Source: Roseateles aquatilis
GTDB taxonomy: Bacteria > Pseudomonadota > Gammaproteobacteria > Burkholderiales > Burkholderiaceae_C
DNA length: 64,000 nucleotides
Reading direction: 5' to 3'
Assembly (NCBI RefSeq): GCF_002205645.1
Contig: NZ_NIOF01000001.1
Location: 372,001-436,000, forward strand
In this document: in pieces, positions 26,367 through 35,228 of the stretch
How positions within the stretch are numbered: the first letter of the stretch is position 1
Layout: each line of letters opens with the position of its first letter
Position numbers and translations under genes: made by a program
The notes under the pieces: generated by a model
Told to the model about the DNA's origin: nothing
The model's input: the letters and a program-made list of their open reading frames with translations, nothing else
The model's database searches: none

Positions 26367-28366
26367 CATTGTCGGCGCCAGAACCCGGCGTCGATGAGCT
26401 GCTCGGCGCCGGTGCGTTCATTGATCAGCCAGAACTGCCGCCCGTCTGGGGCGATGCGCGCCACCTCCCCGACGATCCGCCCGGCCGCCACACGCAGGCC
26501 ACGCGTGTTGAACGGGAACGTCGGCTGCTTCGCCAGCGTCGCGAGCGGCACCGCCTCGCGCGTGTCGCCGGCCAGCCGCATCCGGTTGAGGATAGGCGCG
26601 AGGATCTCGTTCGTCGCGTCCGCCGCCGATAGATAGACCACCACCTTCGCCTGCGCGCGGCTCAGCGCGACATTGAGCAGGCGCCGGGCCTCCTCCGTGC
26701 GCAGGAAAGGTTGCGTGCCGTCCGCGGGATCGAAGAACACCACCGGCGCCTCGCTGCCCTGCGCGCGGTGCACGGTGCTGACCTTGACGCGTTCGTCGAC
26801 CCCGGCCGCGAAGAGCCGCTGCCGGATCAACGCCCGCTGCGCGCGGAACGGCGTCAGCACGATCAACTCATGCGGGGCCCAGTCCCCGCTGTCGAGCGCG
26901 GCGGCCACCGTGGCCGCGATCGCATCGGCCGATTCGCGCCGCACCGGCCCGCGGTCGGCGGCGGACCAGTGGCCGTCGCGCGTCATGTGCCGCACCTGGA
27001 CGTGGACCTCCGCGGGGATGTCGTCGATCGCCCGCGCCCGCTCCGCCCGCCAGGCCGGCGACGCCTGCGCATCCGCCGCCACGCGCAGCTTGCCGTCGTA
27101 GAACATGTCGCTGACAAGCGCCCCGATCGCCGGCGCCATGCGCGATTGCTCGTCCAGCAACGCCACCGACGGCCCGTCCTTGGGCATCGCCGAGAACGGC
27201 GACCGCCCCAGCCACATCCGCGCGCCGCGGTCCTCGCTGCGCAGCACCGGCGACAGCTGCTGCGGATCCCCGGCGAAGAGGCAAGCGAGCCCCAGCGGCA
27301 TCAGCGCCAGCGCATGCGCCAGGCTGACCTGGCTCGCCTCGTCGAAGACGACGAGGTCGAAGGGCGGCTCGTCATCGGCCGACAGCTCGCGCAGCGTCCT
27401 CAGCGTGAAGACCGCGTGCGTCGTCGTCATGGCAGCAAGCCGGCAACGGCGCAGCACCTGGAGCGAGGACGATCGCAGCTCGTCGCGCAGCCGGGACACG
27501 CGATCAGACCAGGCCTTCAATCCAGTCGCGTCGCGCGACGACGGCCGCGCTGCTTCCGCCTGCGCCAGGCGCGCGATCAGGTCGCGGTCCAGCGCCGGGA
27601 TGAGGTGCTCGCGGCCTTCGTAGGCGGCCGCGTCGAAGCGCGCGCCGAGCCGCTGCACCGTGTCTCGCAGGTGCTCGCGGCGGCCCTTGTGCAACGCCTT
27701 GTCGACCGCCAGCGTGGCCAGGTCCACGGCGTGATTCGTCGTCGACAGCAACAGCACGCGCGCGGTCGGCCGTCGGTCCAGGTACTCGGCGAGCAGCACG
27801 CCCAGCGTCGTCGTCTTGCCGGTGCCGGGCGGCCCCCAGAGAAAGGCGTTGTCCATGCCGACCAGCGCCAGTGCCGCGCGCTGCGCCGGCCGCAGCCACC
27901 GGAACGGCGAGCCGTCGAGCCCCGGCGCGTCGTCCCGGGCCCGCGGCCGCGACAGGCCCGGCAGGCACGCGGCGGCGCGCGTCGCCCAGCCGGTGTCCCA
28001 CCACGCATCGGCGACCGCGTTGAGGAACCGCGGCGGGTAGAGACGGATCAGATGGCCCGCGTCGGGCGGCGGCGCGGTCGCGTTCTGCAGCACCAACTGG
28101 TCGTCCTCCACCGCCACCGCGAGCACGCTCGCCCCGCCCTTGGTCGGCGCGCCCCACCACGCCGAGGCGCCGTCGAGCCGGTCGTCCAGCAGCGTCTGCG
28201 CGGAGACCTGTCCCGGCCGCTGCCCCTCGGCGAAGACGTAGCCGGGTTCCAGCGTCACGCGCCACAGCGCGCCGTCCTGCTCGGCGCGCAGGACCTTGAA
28301 GTCGTAATACTCGGGCGTCGCGGCCAGCTCGGCCTCGATCGCCGCGCGAATGTCGGCGATGGGCAT
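26366..28366 (-). CDS. Superfamily 1 (UPF1/Dna2-like) DNA/RNA helicase
   Basis: The 666-residue protein has an N-terminal domain of about 160 residues not recognised here, then the helicase core. Walker A is GPPGTGKTT at 178-186, Walker B is VVFDEASQVS, and motif III is FAGDPQQLSPV. Motif V/VI regions are VSTVHRAQGSEAPVVFFD and RRLLNVALSRAQAKVVVY. The DEAS box and closing motif place it with UPF1/Dna2/SMUBP2-type SF1 helicases, which unwind nucleic acid 5' to 3'. Single genes of this type are often of unknown role, and some belong to defence systems. No nuclease or other partner gene sits next to it. Confidence 0.9.
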   Translation of the reverse strand: MPIADIRAAIEAELAATPEYYDFKVLRAEQDGALWRVTLEPGYVFAEGQRPGQVSAQTLLDDRLDGASAWWGAPTKGGASVLAVAVEDDQLVLQNATAPPPDAGHLIRLYPPRFLNAVADAWWDTGWATRAAACLPGLSRPRARDDAPGLDGSPFRWLRPAQRAALALVGMDNAFLWGPPGTGKTTTLGVLLAEYLDRRPTARVLLLSTTNHAVDLATLAVDKALHKGRREHLRDTVQRLGARFDAAAYEGREHLIPALDRDLIARLAQAEAARPSSRDATGLKAWSDRVSRLRDELRSSSLQVLRRCRLAAMTTTHAVFTLRTLRELSADDEPPFDLVVFDEASQVSLAHALALMPLGLACLFAGDPQQLSPVLRSEDRGARMWLGRSPFSAMPKDGPSVALLDEQSRMAPAIGALVSDMFYDGKLRVAADAQASPAWRAERARAIDDIPAEVHVQVRHMTRDGHWSAADRGPVRRESADAIAATVAAALDSGDWAPHELIVLTPFRAQRALIRQRLFAAGVDERVKVSTVHRAQGSEAPVVFFDPADGTQPFLRTEEARRLLNVALSRAQAKVVVYLSAADATNEILAPILNRMRLAGDTREAVPLATLAKQPTFPFNTRGLRVAAGRIVGEVARIAPDGRQFWLINERTGAEQLIDAGFWRRQ

Positions 28367-28558
28367 GGGCGCGACGGGAAATGCGGGGATGGCAACGGAG
28401 GCGGGACTATAGCGGCGCCTCGCCGCTCACCCATGGGCCTGACGGACAACGCAGCGCTGCTTTAATCGGTCGATGCCTCGACCCGAGGCGTGTCGAATCC
28501 GACGCGCCTCGTTCGTCGTCTGAATATCCCTCGTCCACCTCAACAACGGAGCTTGCGC

Positions 28559-28768
28559 ATGCCCACCGAAGAAAAAGTCAAAGGCCCCGCCTCCTACTTC
28601 CCCTCCATCGAGAAGAAGTACGGCCAGCCGATCGATCACTGGATGAAAACGCTCAAGGCCGCCGGCCCGATGAAGCACATGGAGCTGGTCAACCTGCTGA
28701 AGGCCGACCACGAGATGGGCCACGGGCATGCGAATGCGCTGGTGGCGTACTTCCTGGCGAAGCAATAG
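28559..28768 (+). CDS. DUF4287-type small protein
   Basis: The 69-residue protein starts at ATG 28559 behind GGAG; the frame is open 23 codons upstream but that part looks non-coding. The sequence GPASYFPSIEKKYGQPIDHW followed by a helix and the end MGHGHANALVAYFLAK matches the small DUF4287 family as I remember it. The function is unknown. The conserved His/Gly-rich GHGHAN stretch could be a metal or ligand site, which is speculation. It seems to be a stand-alone gene. Confidence 0.8.
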   Translation: MPTEEKVKGPASYFPSIEKKYGQPIDHWMKTLKAAGPMKHMELVNLLKADHEMGHGHANALVAYFLAKQ

Positions 28769-28861
28769 GGACTGTGTGGTCGGCGCGTCACCCGCGCGAG
28801 GAATCCGACGACATCGAAGGCGGAATCGCGTTCAACACCACGCTTCGTTTGGAGTAGCCCC

Positions 28862-29092
28862 ATGGGCGCCGGTGAGCCGGTGCTCACCGCCAGGGAAGTC
28901 GAACGGCCCCTGCTCGCGCTCGGATTCGTCCGCAGGGCTGGCAAGGGAGCGCATCGCTTCTATCGTCATGGGGACGGCCGGACGACGACCGTGCCTTTTC
29001 ACGCGGGCTGCGACATTCGCCCCACGTTGCTCCACACGATCTGCGCCGACATCGACATGACGATCGACGAGTTCGTCATGCCGAGATCAACC
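28862..29092 (+). pseudogene. HicA-like toxin domain lacking its own stop codon
   Basis: From ATG 28862 about 74 codons read as a HicA mRNA interferase domain: an opening helix (TAREVERPLLALGFVRRAGKG), the catalytic-His motif GAHRFYRH, the strand GRTTTVPFHAG and a closing helix (PTLLHTICADIDMTIDEFV). The domain looks complete, but no stop codon follows. The frame runs on antisense through the GST gene and into the isomerase gene, ending only at 30520. No HicB antitoxin is found on either side. It is most likely the remnant of a hicAB module cut at its 3' end by the event that placed the GST gene here. An upstream frame ends at a TAG only 4 bp before the ATG. Confidence 0.55.
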
Positions 29093-29770
29093 TCAGCCCC
29101 CACCCAACAACTCATACGGCCCACCCCGCTCCAACGCTTTCCGATACGCCGGCCGCGCGTGGATGCGCTGGAGGAAGTCCGTGATGCGGGGCTGCCGCGC
29201 CACGGCGCCGCCGCGCATGACGGCCGCTTCGAGCGGGAAGCTCATCTGCACGTCCGCCGCCGTGAACTGCGGGCCCGCGAACCATGGGTTCCTGGTCAGT
29301 TCCGCTTCCAGGTAGTTCATGTGACTGTCGATCTGCGGCTGCACGAAGGTCGCCTTCGCCTTCGCGGCGATGCCCCGGGCGATCGGCTTGACGAAAAACG
29401 GCACCGGCGCGCGCTCGATGCGGTCGAAGACCAGCTTGAGCAGCAGCGGCGGCATCGCCGAGCCTTCGGCGTAATGCATCCAGTAGCGGTAACGCAGCGC
29501 GTCCTCCGTGCCCGCCACCGGCTTCAGGCGACCGTCGCCGTAGCGGTCGACCAGGTACTCCAGGATGGCGCCGGACTCGGCGACGACCAGCCGGTCGTCG
29601 GTGATCACCGGGGACTTGCCGAGCGGGTGCACGGCACGCAGCTCGGGCGGCGCCAGCATCGTCTTCGGGTCGCGCTGGTAATGCTTGATCTCGTAGGGCA
29701 GCCCGAGTTCCTCGAGCAGCCACAGGACCCGTTGCGAGCGGGAGTTGTTGAGGTGGTGGACGGTGATCAT
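29093..29770 (-). CDS. Glutathione S-transferase
   Basis: The 225-residue protein has an N-terminal thioredoxin fold (MITVHHLNNSRSQRVLWLLEELGLPYE, with Ser in the position used to activate glutathione), the cis-Pro segment LGKSPVITDD and the glutathione-binding ESGAILEYL. An all-helical C-terminal domain follows, with WFAGPQFTAADVQMSFPLEA. GSTs conjugate glutathione to electrophiles or act as peroxidases; the substrate is unknown. It is divergent from a DsbA-like isomerase that also belongs to glutathione chemistry. Its 3' end abuts the HicA-like remnant. Confidence 0.94.
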   Translation of the reverse strand: MITVHHLNNSRSQRVLWLLEELGLPYEIKHYQRDPKTMLAPPELRAVHPLGKSPVITDDRLVVAESGAILEYLVDRYGDGRLKPVAGTEDALRYRYWMHYAEGSAMPPLLLKLVFDRIERAPVPFFVKPIARGIAAKAKATFVQPQIDSHMNYLEAELTRNPWFAGPQFTAADVQMSFPLEAAVMRGGAVARQPRITDFLQRIHARPAYRKALERGGPYELLGGG

Positions 29771-29917
29771 CGGCGCAGTCTATGCGCGCCGGCCGGCGCG
29801 CACGCGTTGCCCGCCCCACCCATCCGGCGGATGCGGCCCCGGCCCGATCCGGGCACCCTCCTACAATCCGCGCGCCCGCGCCTCCCCCACTGTGGCGCGG
29901 ACCAACCAGGAGCCCGC

Positions 29918-30520
29918 ATGTCTGCCCCGATCGACTTCTATTTCGACTTCGCCTCGCCCTACGGCTACATCGCCGCGCAGACCATCGACGCGGTCGCCGC
30001 CAAGCACGGCCGCAACGTCAACTGGCATGCCATCGTGCTCGACGCCAACTTCCAGTCGCTTGAACGCATCCGCATCCCCAGCAGCGTCATGCGCAGCGAC
30101 TACATCCGCCGCGACGTGGAACGCCTGGCGGCCTTCATGGACGTGCCGTTCAACACGCCCTCCTCGCTGGGCCTGCACACCGAGATGGCCGCGCGCCTGT
30201 TCCACTGGTTCAACGACCGCGACCCCGAGCAGGGCCGCAAGTTCGCCCAGGCCGTCTACCGCGCCTATTTCGTCGACGACCGCAACATCGCGCAGGGCGA
30301 AGTCCTGCAGGACCTGTGCGCCACCCAGCACATCAGCCCCGACCAGCTCCAGGCCCTGTCCAACGACAGCGCCACCCGCGCCCGTCTCAAGGCCGAGATC
30401 GACCTCGCCGAGGCCCGCGGCGTGTTCGGTTCACCGTTCTTCATCGTCGAAGGCGAGCGCTTCTGGGGCAACGACCGCATGCCGCAGCTGGAGCACTGGC
30501 TGGCGCACGGCCCGTATTGA
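29918..30520 (+). CDS. 2-hydroxychromene-2-carboxylate isomerase-like protein (DsbA family)
   Basis: The 200-residue protein starts at ATG 29918 behind CCAGGAG. The fold is DsbA-like with FYFDFASPYGYIA; the catalytic Ser13 replaces the Cys-x-x-Cys of oxidoreductases, as in glutathione-dependent HCCA isomerase. The end GVFGSPFFIVEGERFWGNDRMPQLEHWL is highly typical. HCCA isomerase acts in naphthalene degradation, but many homologues lie outside any catabolic operon, as here, so the true substrate is unknown. The divergent GST gene supports a role in glutathione-dependent detoxification. Confidence 0.9.
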   Translation: MSAPIDFYFDFASPYGYIAAQTIDAVAAKHGRNVNWHAIVLDANFQSLERIRIPSSVMRSDYIRRDVERLAAFMDVPFNTPSSLGLHTEMAARLFHWFNDRDPEQGRKFAQAVYRAYFVDDRNIAQGEVLQDLCATQHISPDQLQALSNDSATRARLKAEIDLAEARGVFGSPFFIVEGERFWGNDRMPQLEHWLAHGPY

Positions 30521-30642
30521 CGGCGGACGGATCGACCACGGCTCGTTACTTCTTGTCGGGCGGGTAATGTCCGGCCCAGGGGGTCATCGAGGGAGGGGCG
30601 GGAGGCGTTTCAGACGCATCCCCCCTTTTCTGGAGGCCCATC

Positions 30643-30873
30643 ATGCGAGTCATCCGTCCCCTCCTCCTGACCCTGGCGGCCACCGCGCTCATGGCCTCGC
30701 TGACCGGTTGCGTCGTCGCGCCGGTCCAGCCCTATGCCTACGGACCGCCGGTCTATGACGCCGGCTACGCCGCCGGACCGCCCGTCGTGGGCTACGTCTG
30801 GTTCAACGGCTTCTGGGGCTACGACCGTGGCGTGCGCCGCTGGAACGGCGGCCACTGGGGCCCGCGCCGTTGA
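30643..30873 (+). CDS. Small lipoprotein with Tyr/Trp/Gly-rich repeats
   Basis: The 76-residue protein has a strong ribosome-binding site (TGGAGG). The lipoprotein signal peptide ends in the lipobox LTGC at about residues 20-23, so Cys23 is lipidated. The mature part is rich in Pro, Tyr, Gly and Trp, with YVWFNGFWGYDRGVRRWNGGHW resembling YXWGXW-type repeat lipoproteins. It is probably anchored to the outer membrane. The function is unknown. It is monocistronic and followed by a perfect GC-rich hairpin. Confidence 0.78.
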   Translation: MRVIRPLLLTLAATALMASLTGCVVAPVQPYAYGPPVYDAGYAAGPPVVGYVWFNGFWGYDRGVRRWNGGHWGPRR

Positions 30874-30914
30874 GCGCGGCCCGGCGCCGCGCGCCAGACC
30901 CGAGGGTCCGCGCC

Positions 30915-30935
30915 GGCCGCCGGCATCCGGCGGCC
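30915..30935. terminator. Perfect GC hairpin between convergent genes (possible terminator)
   Basis: GGCCGCCGG / CCGGCGGCC is a 9-bp stem with a 3-base loop located between the lipoprotein gene and the stop of the convergent kinase-HDOD gene. It has no T-run, so factor-independent termination is doubtful. Confidence 0.4.
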
Positions 30936-30948
30936 GCGCGGCCGACGC

Positions 30949-33351
30949 TCAGGACGCCTGCTTGAAGGCCATCACGGCCTGGTTGCGCAACGTGCGCAGC
31001 AGCGAGAGTTGCTTCTCGTCCAGCACCACGCTGCCCGGCTGCGTCTTGTCCGCGTAGATCATCGCGAACGGCGCACCGCGCAGCGCCATCGGCAGGATCA
31101 GGAAGCTGTGCGCCTTGGCCCCGTTGAGGAACCACGGCGGCAGGCGCTCCGCGATCCTGGGCTGCGACGCATCGGCGATCAGCGTGTCCACGCCCTTGGT
31201 GCAGACCGCCGTGAACAGGTCGGCCTGCAGGCCCGGCATCACCCGCAGCGGCACCCGGAACAGCGGCACCACCGCCTCGACGCCCTCGCCCAGGCCGAAG
31301 CGGCCGGTGAGCGTCTCGGTCTTGGGATCGCGCAGGCAGAAGATCACCCGGCGGAAACCCAGGCCGCGGTACATCGTCTCCAGGATCATGCGCAGGATCT
31401 CGTTGAGCTTGAAGCTCTCGACCATCGCGTTGGTGATGTCCTGGATGCCGGCGGCCAGCGTCGCCGCCGCCTGCTCCGGAGGAATCGCGCCCGCGGGCGT
31501 CTGGCCGTCGACCAGCGTCGCCTGCAGCTGATGCGGCGACAGCGTGTCCTCCGGCGACGGCGTCAGCGGCGCCAGCAGGCGCTGCGCCGGCGAGCCCTTG
31601 GGCAGCTGGATGTCCATCGCCAGCGCCAGTTGCGACAGCCGCTGGCGCGCCTGGTCGGCCGCCGCCTCGAAGGCCTTGGCCTCGACGCCCAGGCCGCGCG
31701 CGTAGCGCTGGGCCATCGCCCGCACCTTGGCGTGCGCCTCGGCGGGATCGCTGTTCAGGATGACCTCGGCGACATCGTTGCTCGCGCGCCCCAGCCAGCG
31801 CATGCGGTCGGACGAATGCTCGACCAGCCGCGTCGGCGCGTCGCCCTCGGGCCGGCGCATGCTGCGCTGCAGGCTGTCCGGGAAACCCCATTGCCGCGCC
31901 ACGCCCAGCCCCAGGTCCTCGTAGCTCAGCCCCAGCACCTGCGCCGACGCGCCGCCCTCGCTCACCGGCGGCGCGGCCTGGTCGCCCATGCCGCGCTCCG
32001 GCCGCACCAGCCGGCGCACCTGCTGGGCTTCCTCGGGCAGGTAGAACTCGGCCAGCAGGCGGCCCAGCCCCTGGAACATCGTCGTGAGGAAGGACTCCTC
32101 GTTCTCGCGCGGCACCAGGCACAACTCGCGCGCCAGCGAGCCGGCCATCAGCGAGCGCAGGAACTCTTCCTTGAGCCGCTGCGCATGGCCCTTGTTCTCC
32201 ATCCGCTCCAGCAGCACGAGCGACAGCGCCAGGTTGCGGATCCCGCCGAAACCGATCAACGCCACCGCGCGCGACACGGTGCTGATGTGCCCGCCGCCGG
32301 CATGGCTGAACTGCACCGTGTTGACCAGCCGCAGCAGCTTGTTGGTCAGCGCCACGTCCTTGAGGATCTCGTTGGAGAGCGTGGTCAGGCTCTCGTTCTC
32401 CGACTGCGTCATGCGCTGGATGCGCGCGACGGAATCGGCCATCGCCGGAAAGTCACTGCGGTGGCGCATGCGGCGCAGCAGGAAGTCCAGCGTCGCATTG
32501 CCGCCCTCGCCGCCGGCCGGCGCCTCGCTGGCCGGATGCAGCCAGGCGGCCAGCGCGTCGTGGAAGGACTTGGCGTCGGGCCAGCGCTGCGCCGTCTCGC
32601 GCGACAGGCCGCGCATCAGCACCGCGCGCAGGGCGTCGTCGCTGTCCGGGCCCAGGTCGGCCGGCGGATCGAGCGTCTGCTCCATGGCGCGCCGCACCGC
32701 GCGCCAGGGATCGGCGTCGTAGTTCAGGCGCTGGCCGGAGAGCATCTCGCTCAGCATCACCGCCGCGGCGAAGACGTCCATCACCGGCGCCGCCGGCTCG
32801 CTGCGCGCCGCCTCCGGCGAGATGTAGCCCGGCGTGCCGACGATGCGGTCGGGCCTGGCGCCCGGCAGACCGACGGTGCTGACGCGCCCGGCGATGCCGA
32901 AGTCCATCACCTTGGGCCGCCCCTGCCCGTCGATCAGGATGTTGGACGGCTTCAGGTCGCGATGCACGACACCGGCCTGGTGCGCGGCGTGCAGCCCGTC
33001 CAGGATGCCCAGCATCAGCGTCACCGCGTCGCGCGCCGGCAGCCGGCCGCGCTGGCGCAGCCGCTCGGTGAGCGTGCCGCCGGGCACGTACTCGAAGACC
33101 ATGTAGGCCTGCCCGGCCTCGATGTCGGCCTCGAAGACCGGCACGATGTTGGGGTGGGTCAGGCGGCTGACCGCGCGGGCCTCGTGCAGCCAGGCGTCGA
33201 CGCTGGCGCGGTCCGTGCCCTGCGTCAGCACCTTCAGCGCGACCTCGCGGTCCAGCCGGGGATCGTGGGCCAGCCAGACCACCGCCTGCGCGCCCTTTCC
33301 CAGGCTGCGCAGCGGCTTGAATCGCCCGACGGCGGGCGGCATCACGGTCAT
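30949..33351 (-). CDS. Ser/Thr kinase - HDOD - GAF signalling protein
   Basis: The 800-residue protein joins three modules. Residues 10-270 are a Hanks kinase with all catalytic parts: LGKGAQAVVWLA loop, K40 (VALKVL), HRDLKPSN (130-137) and DFG (150-152). Residues 285-480 are an HDOD domain (LPPxxxx-type opening, LLRLVNTVQFSH, ISTVSRAVALIGFGGIRNLALS), a phosphodiesterase-like fold without full HD metal motifs and usually a protein-interaction module. Residues about 640-795 form a GAF-like sensor (FRRVIFCLRDP, LILPMALRGAPFAMIYAD). No membrane segment is seen. Its ATG overlaps the stop of the upstream pseudokinase-HDOD gene (ATGA), and the two share HDOD sequence, so they arose by duplication. 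Confidence 0.9.
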   Translation of the reverse strand: MTVMPPAVGRFKPLRSLGKGAQAVVWLAHDPRLDREVALKVLTQGTDRASVDAWLHEARAVSRLTHPNIVPVFEADIEAGQAYMVFEYVPGGTLTERLRQRGRLPARDAVTLMLGILDGLHAAHQAGVVHRDLKPSNILIDGQGRPKVMDFGIAGRVSTVGLPGARPDRIVGTPGYISPEAARSEPAAPVMDVFAAAVMLSEMLSGQRLNYDADPWRAVRRAMEQTLDPPADLGPDSDDALRAVLMRGLSRETAQRWPDAKSFHDALAAWLHPASEAPAGGEGGNATLDFLLRRMRHRSDFPAMADSVARIQRMTQSENESLTTLSNEILKDVALTNKLLRLVNTVQFSHAGGGHISTVSRAVALIGFGGIRNLALSLVLLERMENKGHAQRLKEEFLRSLMAGSLARELCLVPRENEESFLTTMFQGLGRLLAEFYLPEEAQQVRRLVRPERGMGDQAAPPVSEGGASAQVLGLSYEDLGLGVARQWGFPDSLQRSMRRPEGDAPTRLVEHSSDRMRWLGRASNDVAEVILNSDPAEAHAKVRAMAQRYARGLGVEAKAFEAAADQARQRLSQLALAMDIQLPKGSPAQRLLAPLTPSPEDTLSPHQLQATLVDGQTPAGAIPPEQAAATLAAGIQDITNAMVESFKLNEILRMILETMYRGLGFRRVIFCLRDPKTETLTGRFGLGEGVEAVVPLFRVPLRVMPGLQADLFTAVCTKGVDTLIADASQPRIAERLPPWFLNGAKAHSFLILPMALRGAPFAMIYADKTQPGSVVLDEKQLSLLRTLRNQAVMAFKQAS

Positions 33352-35228
33352 GACCGATCCTTGTCCGGCGCCGGGCCACCCGCGGGCGCCGAGGCGGCCG
33401 ACGCCGGCGGGGCGGGCATGGCCGGCGAGGTGGACGAGGCCGACTCGGCCCGTTCGCGCAACCGCGACCGCGGCGCCACCGTGGCCGCCACGCCGACCGC
33501 CGGATCGGTGACCGCCTCCAGCCCGAGATCACCGCCCTGCAGCGCGCCCAGCGCGTCGTAGACCTCGCGCAAGCCCAGTCCGAGCGCCCGCGCGTAACGC
33601 CGCGTCGCCAGCTCGATGGCCGTCTGGCGCTTGCGCTCCGGCACGCCCAGCGCGTCGATCAATTCGTTGGCCAGGCTGCAGGTCAGGCGCAGCACCTCGG
33701 TGTCGCCGTCGGCATGGCGCACCGGCGCCTCCTGCGGCTGGCGGCGCATCATGTGCTGCAGCTCGTCGCCCAGGCCCCAGTACTTGGCCACGGCCAGGCC
33801 CAGGCTCTCCAGGTCGCAGCCCAGCACGGCGTAGGCGGCGGACTGCTCGGTCATGCCGCGCGGATTGGGGTTGTCCTCGGAGACTTCCGGCGCCACCTGC
33901 AGCTGGCGGATCTGCTGGGCGTCGTCCGGGAAGTGGTACTGCACCAGCAGCCGGCCCAGGTTCTGCATCAGCGTGATCAGGTAGACGACCTCGGCGTCGT
34001 AGCCGGCCGGCCGCAGCGCCTGCGCGACCTGGCCGGCGCGCTGCACGCGGCGCATCACGCTCTGCATGAAGGCGGCCTGGCCGTCGTTCATCGGACCGGG
34101 CCAGGGCTTGATCGCGCGGGCCGCTTCCTCCAGGCCGTTCAGGCCCAGCATCGCGATCGCGCGCTGCAGGTTCAACACCGTGCCGCCGCTGGTCGGTCCC
34201 TGCTGGCGCAGCGCGTTGTTGACACGGCGCAGCAGCTCCAGCGACAGCGCCATGTCCTTCAGCGCCATCGCCGCGAGCTGGCTGCCGTGCTGCGCCTCCA
34301 GCGACGACGACATCGCCGTCGTCACCAGCCGGCTGGTGGTGCTGGGCAGATGGCCGAAGCGCTGCATCTTGTCCTTCAGCAGCGCGATCGGGCCGCCGTC
34401 GTCCTGCTCCGCGGCCTGGCGCCAGCCGTCCAGCGCGCGCCAGAAACTGCGCGCCAGGTGATAGCGCTGGCGCGTCTGCCGGTCGGTGGCGCGATTGACG
34501 ATCGCGCGCAGCGGCTCGGGGATCGGGTACGGCGTCTCCCAGCCCAGCCGCACCAGCTCGTGGCCCTGCGGCTGCATGCGATGCAGCACAAGTTGCAGGT
34601 CGGGTTCGTCCAGCACCGGCTTGCCGGTCAGCAGGCGATGCAGGACCAGGCCGATGCCGACGACGTCTTCCTCCGCGGCCTCGCGGACCACGCGGCGGGT
34701 GGCGGCGTTGAAGTCGGCGCTGGCGGGCACGATCTCCTGCGCCACCTCCAGCCCGAGCACGCGCACGTGATTGGAACCGTCGACGACGATGTGCGCCGCC
34801 TGGATGTCGCGGTGCGCATGGCCGGCCTCGTGCGCGAAGGCCAGGCCCTCCAGCGCCTGCGCCGCCCACACCGCCGCGTCCAGCGGCAGCGGCGCGCCAG
34901 CCTTGGCGATGCGCTCCTCCAGCGTTTCGCCCAGCGCGCGGTCGTAGGCGACGTAAGGCCAGGGATCGATGCGGCCGGACTCGACCACATGCGCCAGATT
35001 GGGGTGATGGATACGGGACGCCGCGTCCGCCGTCTTCAGCCAGTGCAGCATCGCCGACTCGCTGTTGGGCTTCTCGCGCGGCATCATCAACAGCATCTCC
35101 TGGCCGTGGTGCGTGTCGAACACCAGCCAGAGCATGCTGCGCTGGCTCTTGTGCAGCAGCGCGCGCAGCTCGAAGCGGCCGAATCGCCGCATCGGAGCGG
35201 CGGAGGAGTTGTTGATCGTTTCAGACAC
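33348..35228 (-). CDS. Pseudokinase - HDOD protein
   Basis: The 626-residue protein starts at GTG 35228 (the first ATG is 13 codons later). The first 270 residues align with a kinase but have lost key parts. The Gly loop is LLHKSQRSMLWLV. The ATP-binding Lys is absent in EMLLMMPRE. The catalytic loop is HRDIQAAH, lacking the conserved Lys and Asn. DFG is replaced by LGL near 158-160. It should not phosphorylate. Residues about 285-480 are an HDOD domain with QNLGRLLVQYHFPDDAQQIRQL, closely matching the next gene. The C-terminus is Ala/Pro-rich. It lies 107 bp after hrpA and overlaps the active-looking kinase-HDOD-GAF gene, suggesting an allosteric or scaffolding partner. Confidence 0.85.
   Translation of the reverse strand: MSETINNSSAAPMRRFGRFELRALLHKSQRSMLWLVFDTHHGQEMLLMMPREKPNSESAMLHWLKTADAASRIHHPNLAHVVESGRIDPWPYVAYDRALGETLEERIAKAGAPLPLDAAVWAAQALEGLAFAHEAGHAHRDIQAAHIVVDGSNHVRVLGLEVAQEIVPASADFNAATRRVVREAAEEDVVGIGLVLHRLLTGKPVLDEPDLQLVLHRMQPQGHELVRLGWETPYPIPEPLRAIVNRATDRQTRQRYHLARSFWRALDGWRQAAEQDDGGPIALLKDKMQRFGHLPSTTSRLVTTAMSSSLEAQHGSQLAAMALKDMALSLELLRRVNNALRQQGPTSGGTVLNLQRAIAMLGLNGLEEAARAIKPWPGPMNDGQAAFMQSVMRRVQRAGQVAQALRPAGYDAEVVYLITLMQNLGRLLVQYHFPDDAQQIRQLQVAPEVSEDNPNPRGMTEQSAAYAVLGCDLESLGLAVAKYWGLGDELQHMMRRQPQEAPVRHADGDTEVLRLTCSLANELIDALGVPERKRQTAIELATRRYARALGLGLREVYDALGALQGGDLGLEAVTDPAVGVAATVAPRSRLRERAESASSTSPAMPAPPASAASAPAGGPAPDKDRS

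Noticed and set aside
28862-30520. One continuous 552-codon protein joining a HicA domain to a DsbA-like isomerase
   Set aside because: The middle 230 codons are the antisense of a well-formed GST gene, and the isomerase has its own ATG and ribosome-binding site at 29918. Treated as a HicA remnant plus a separate isomerase gene.
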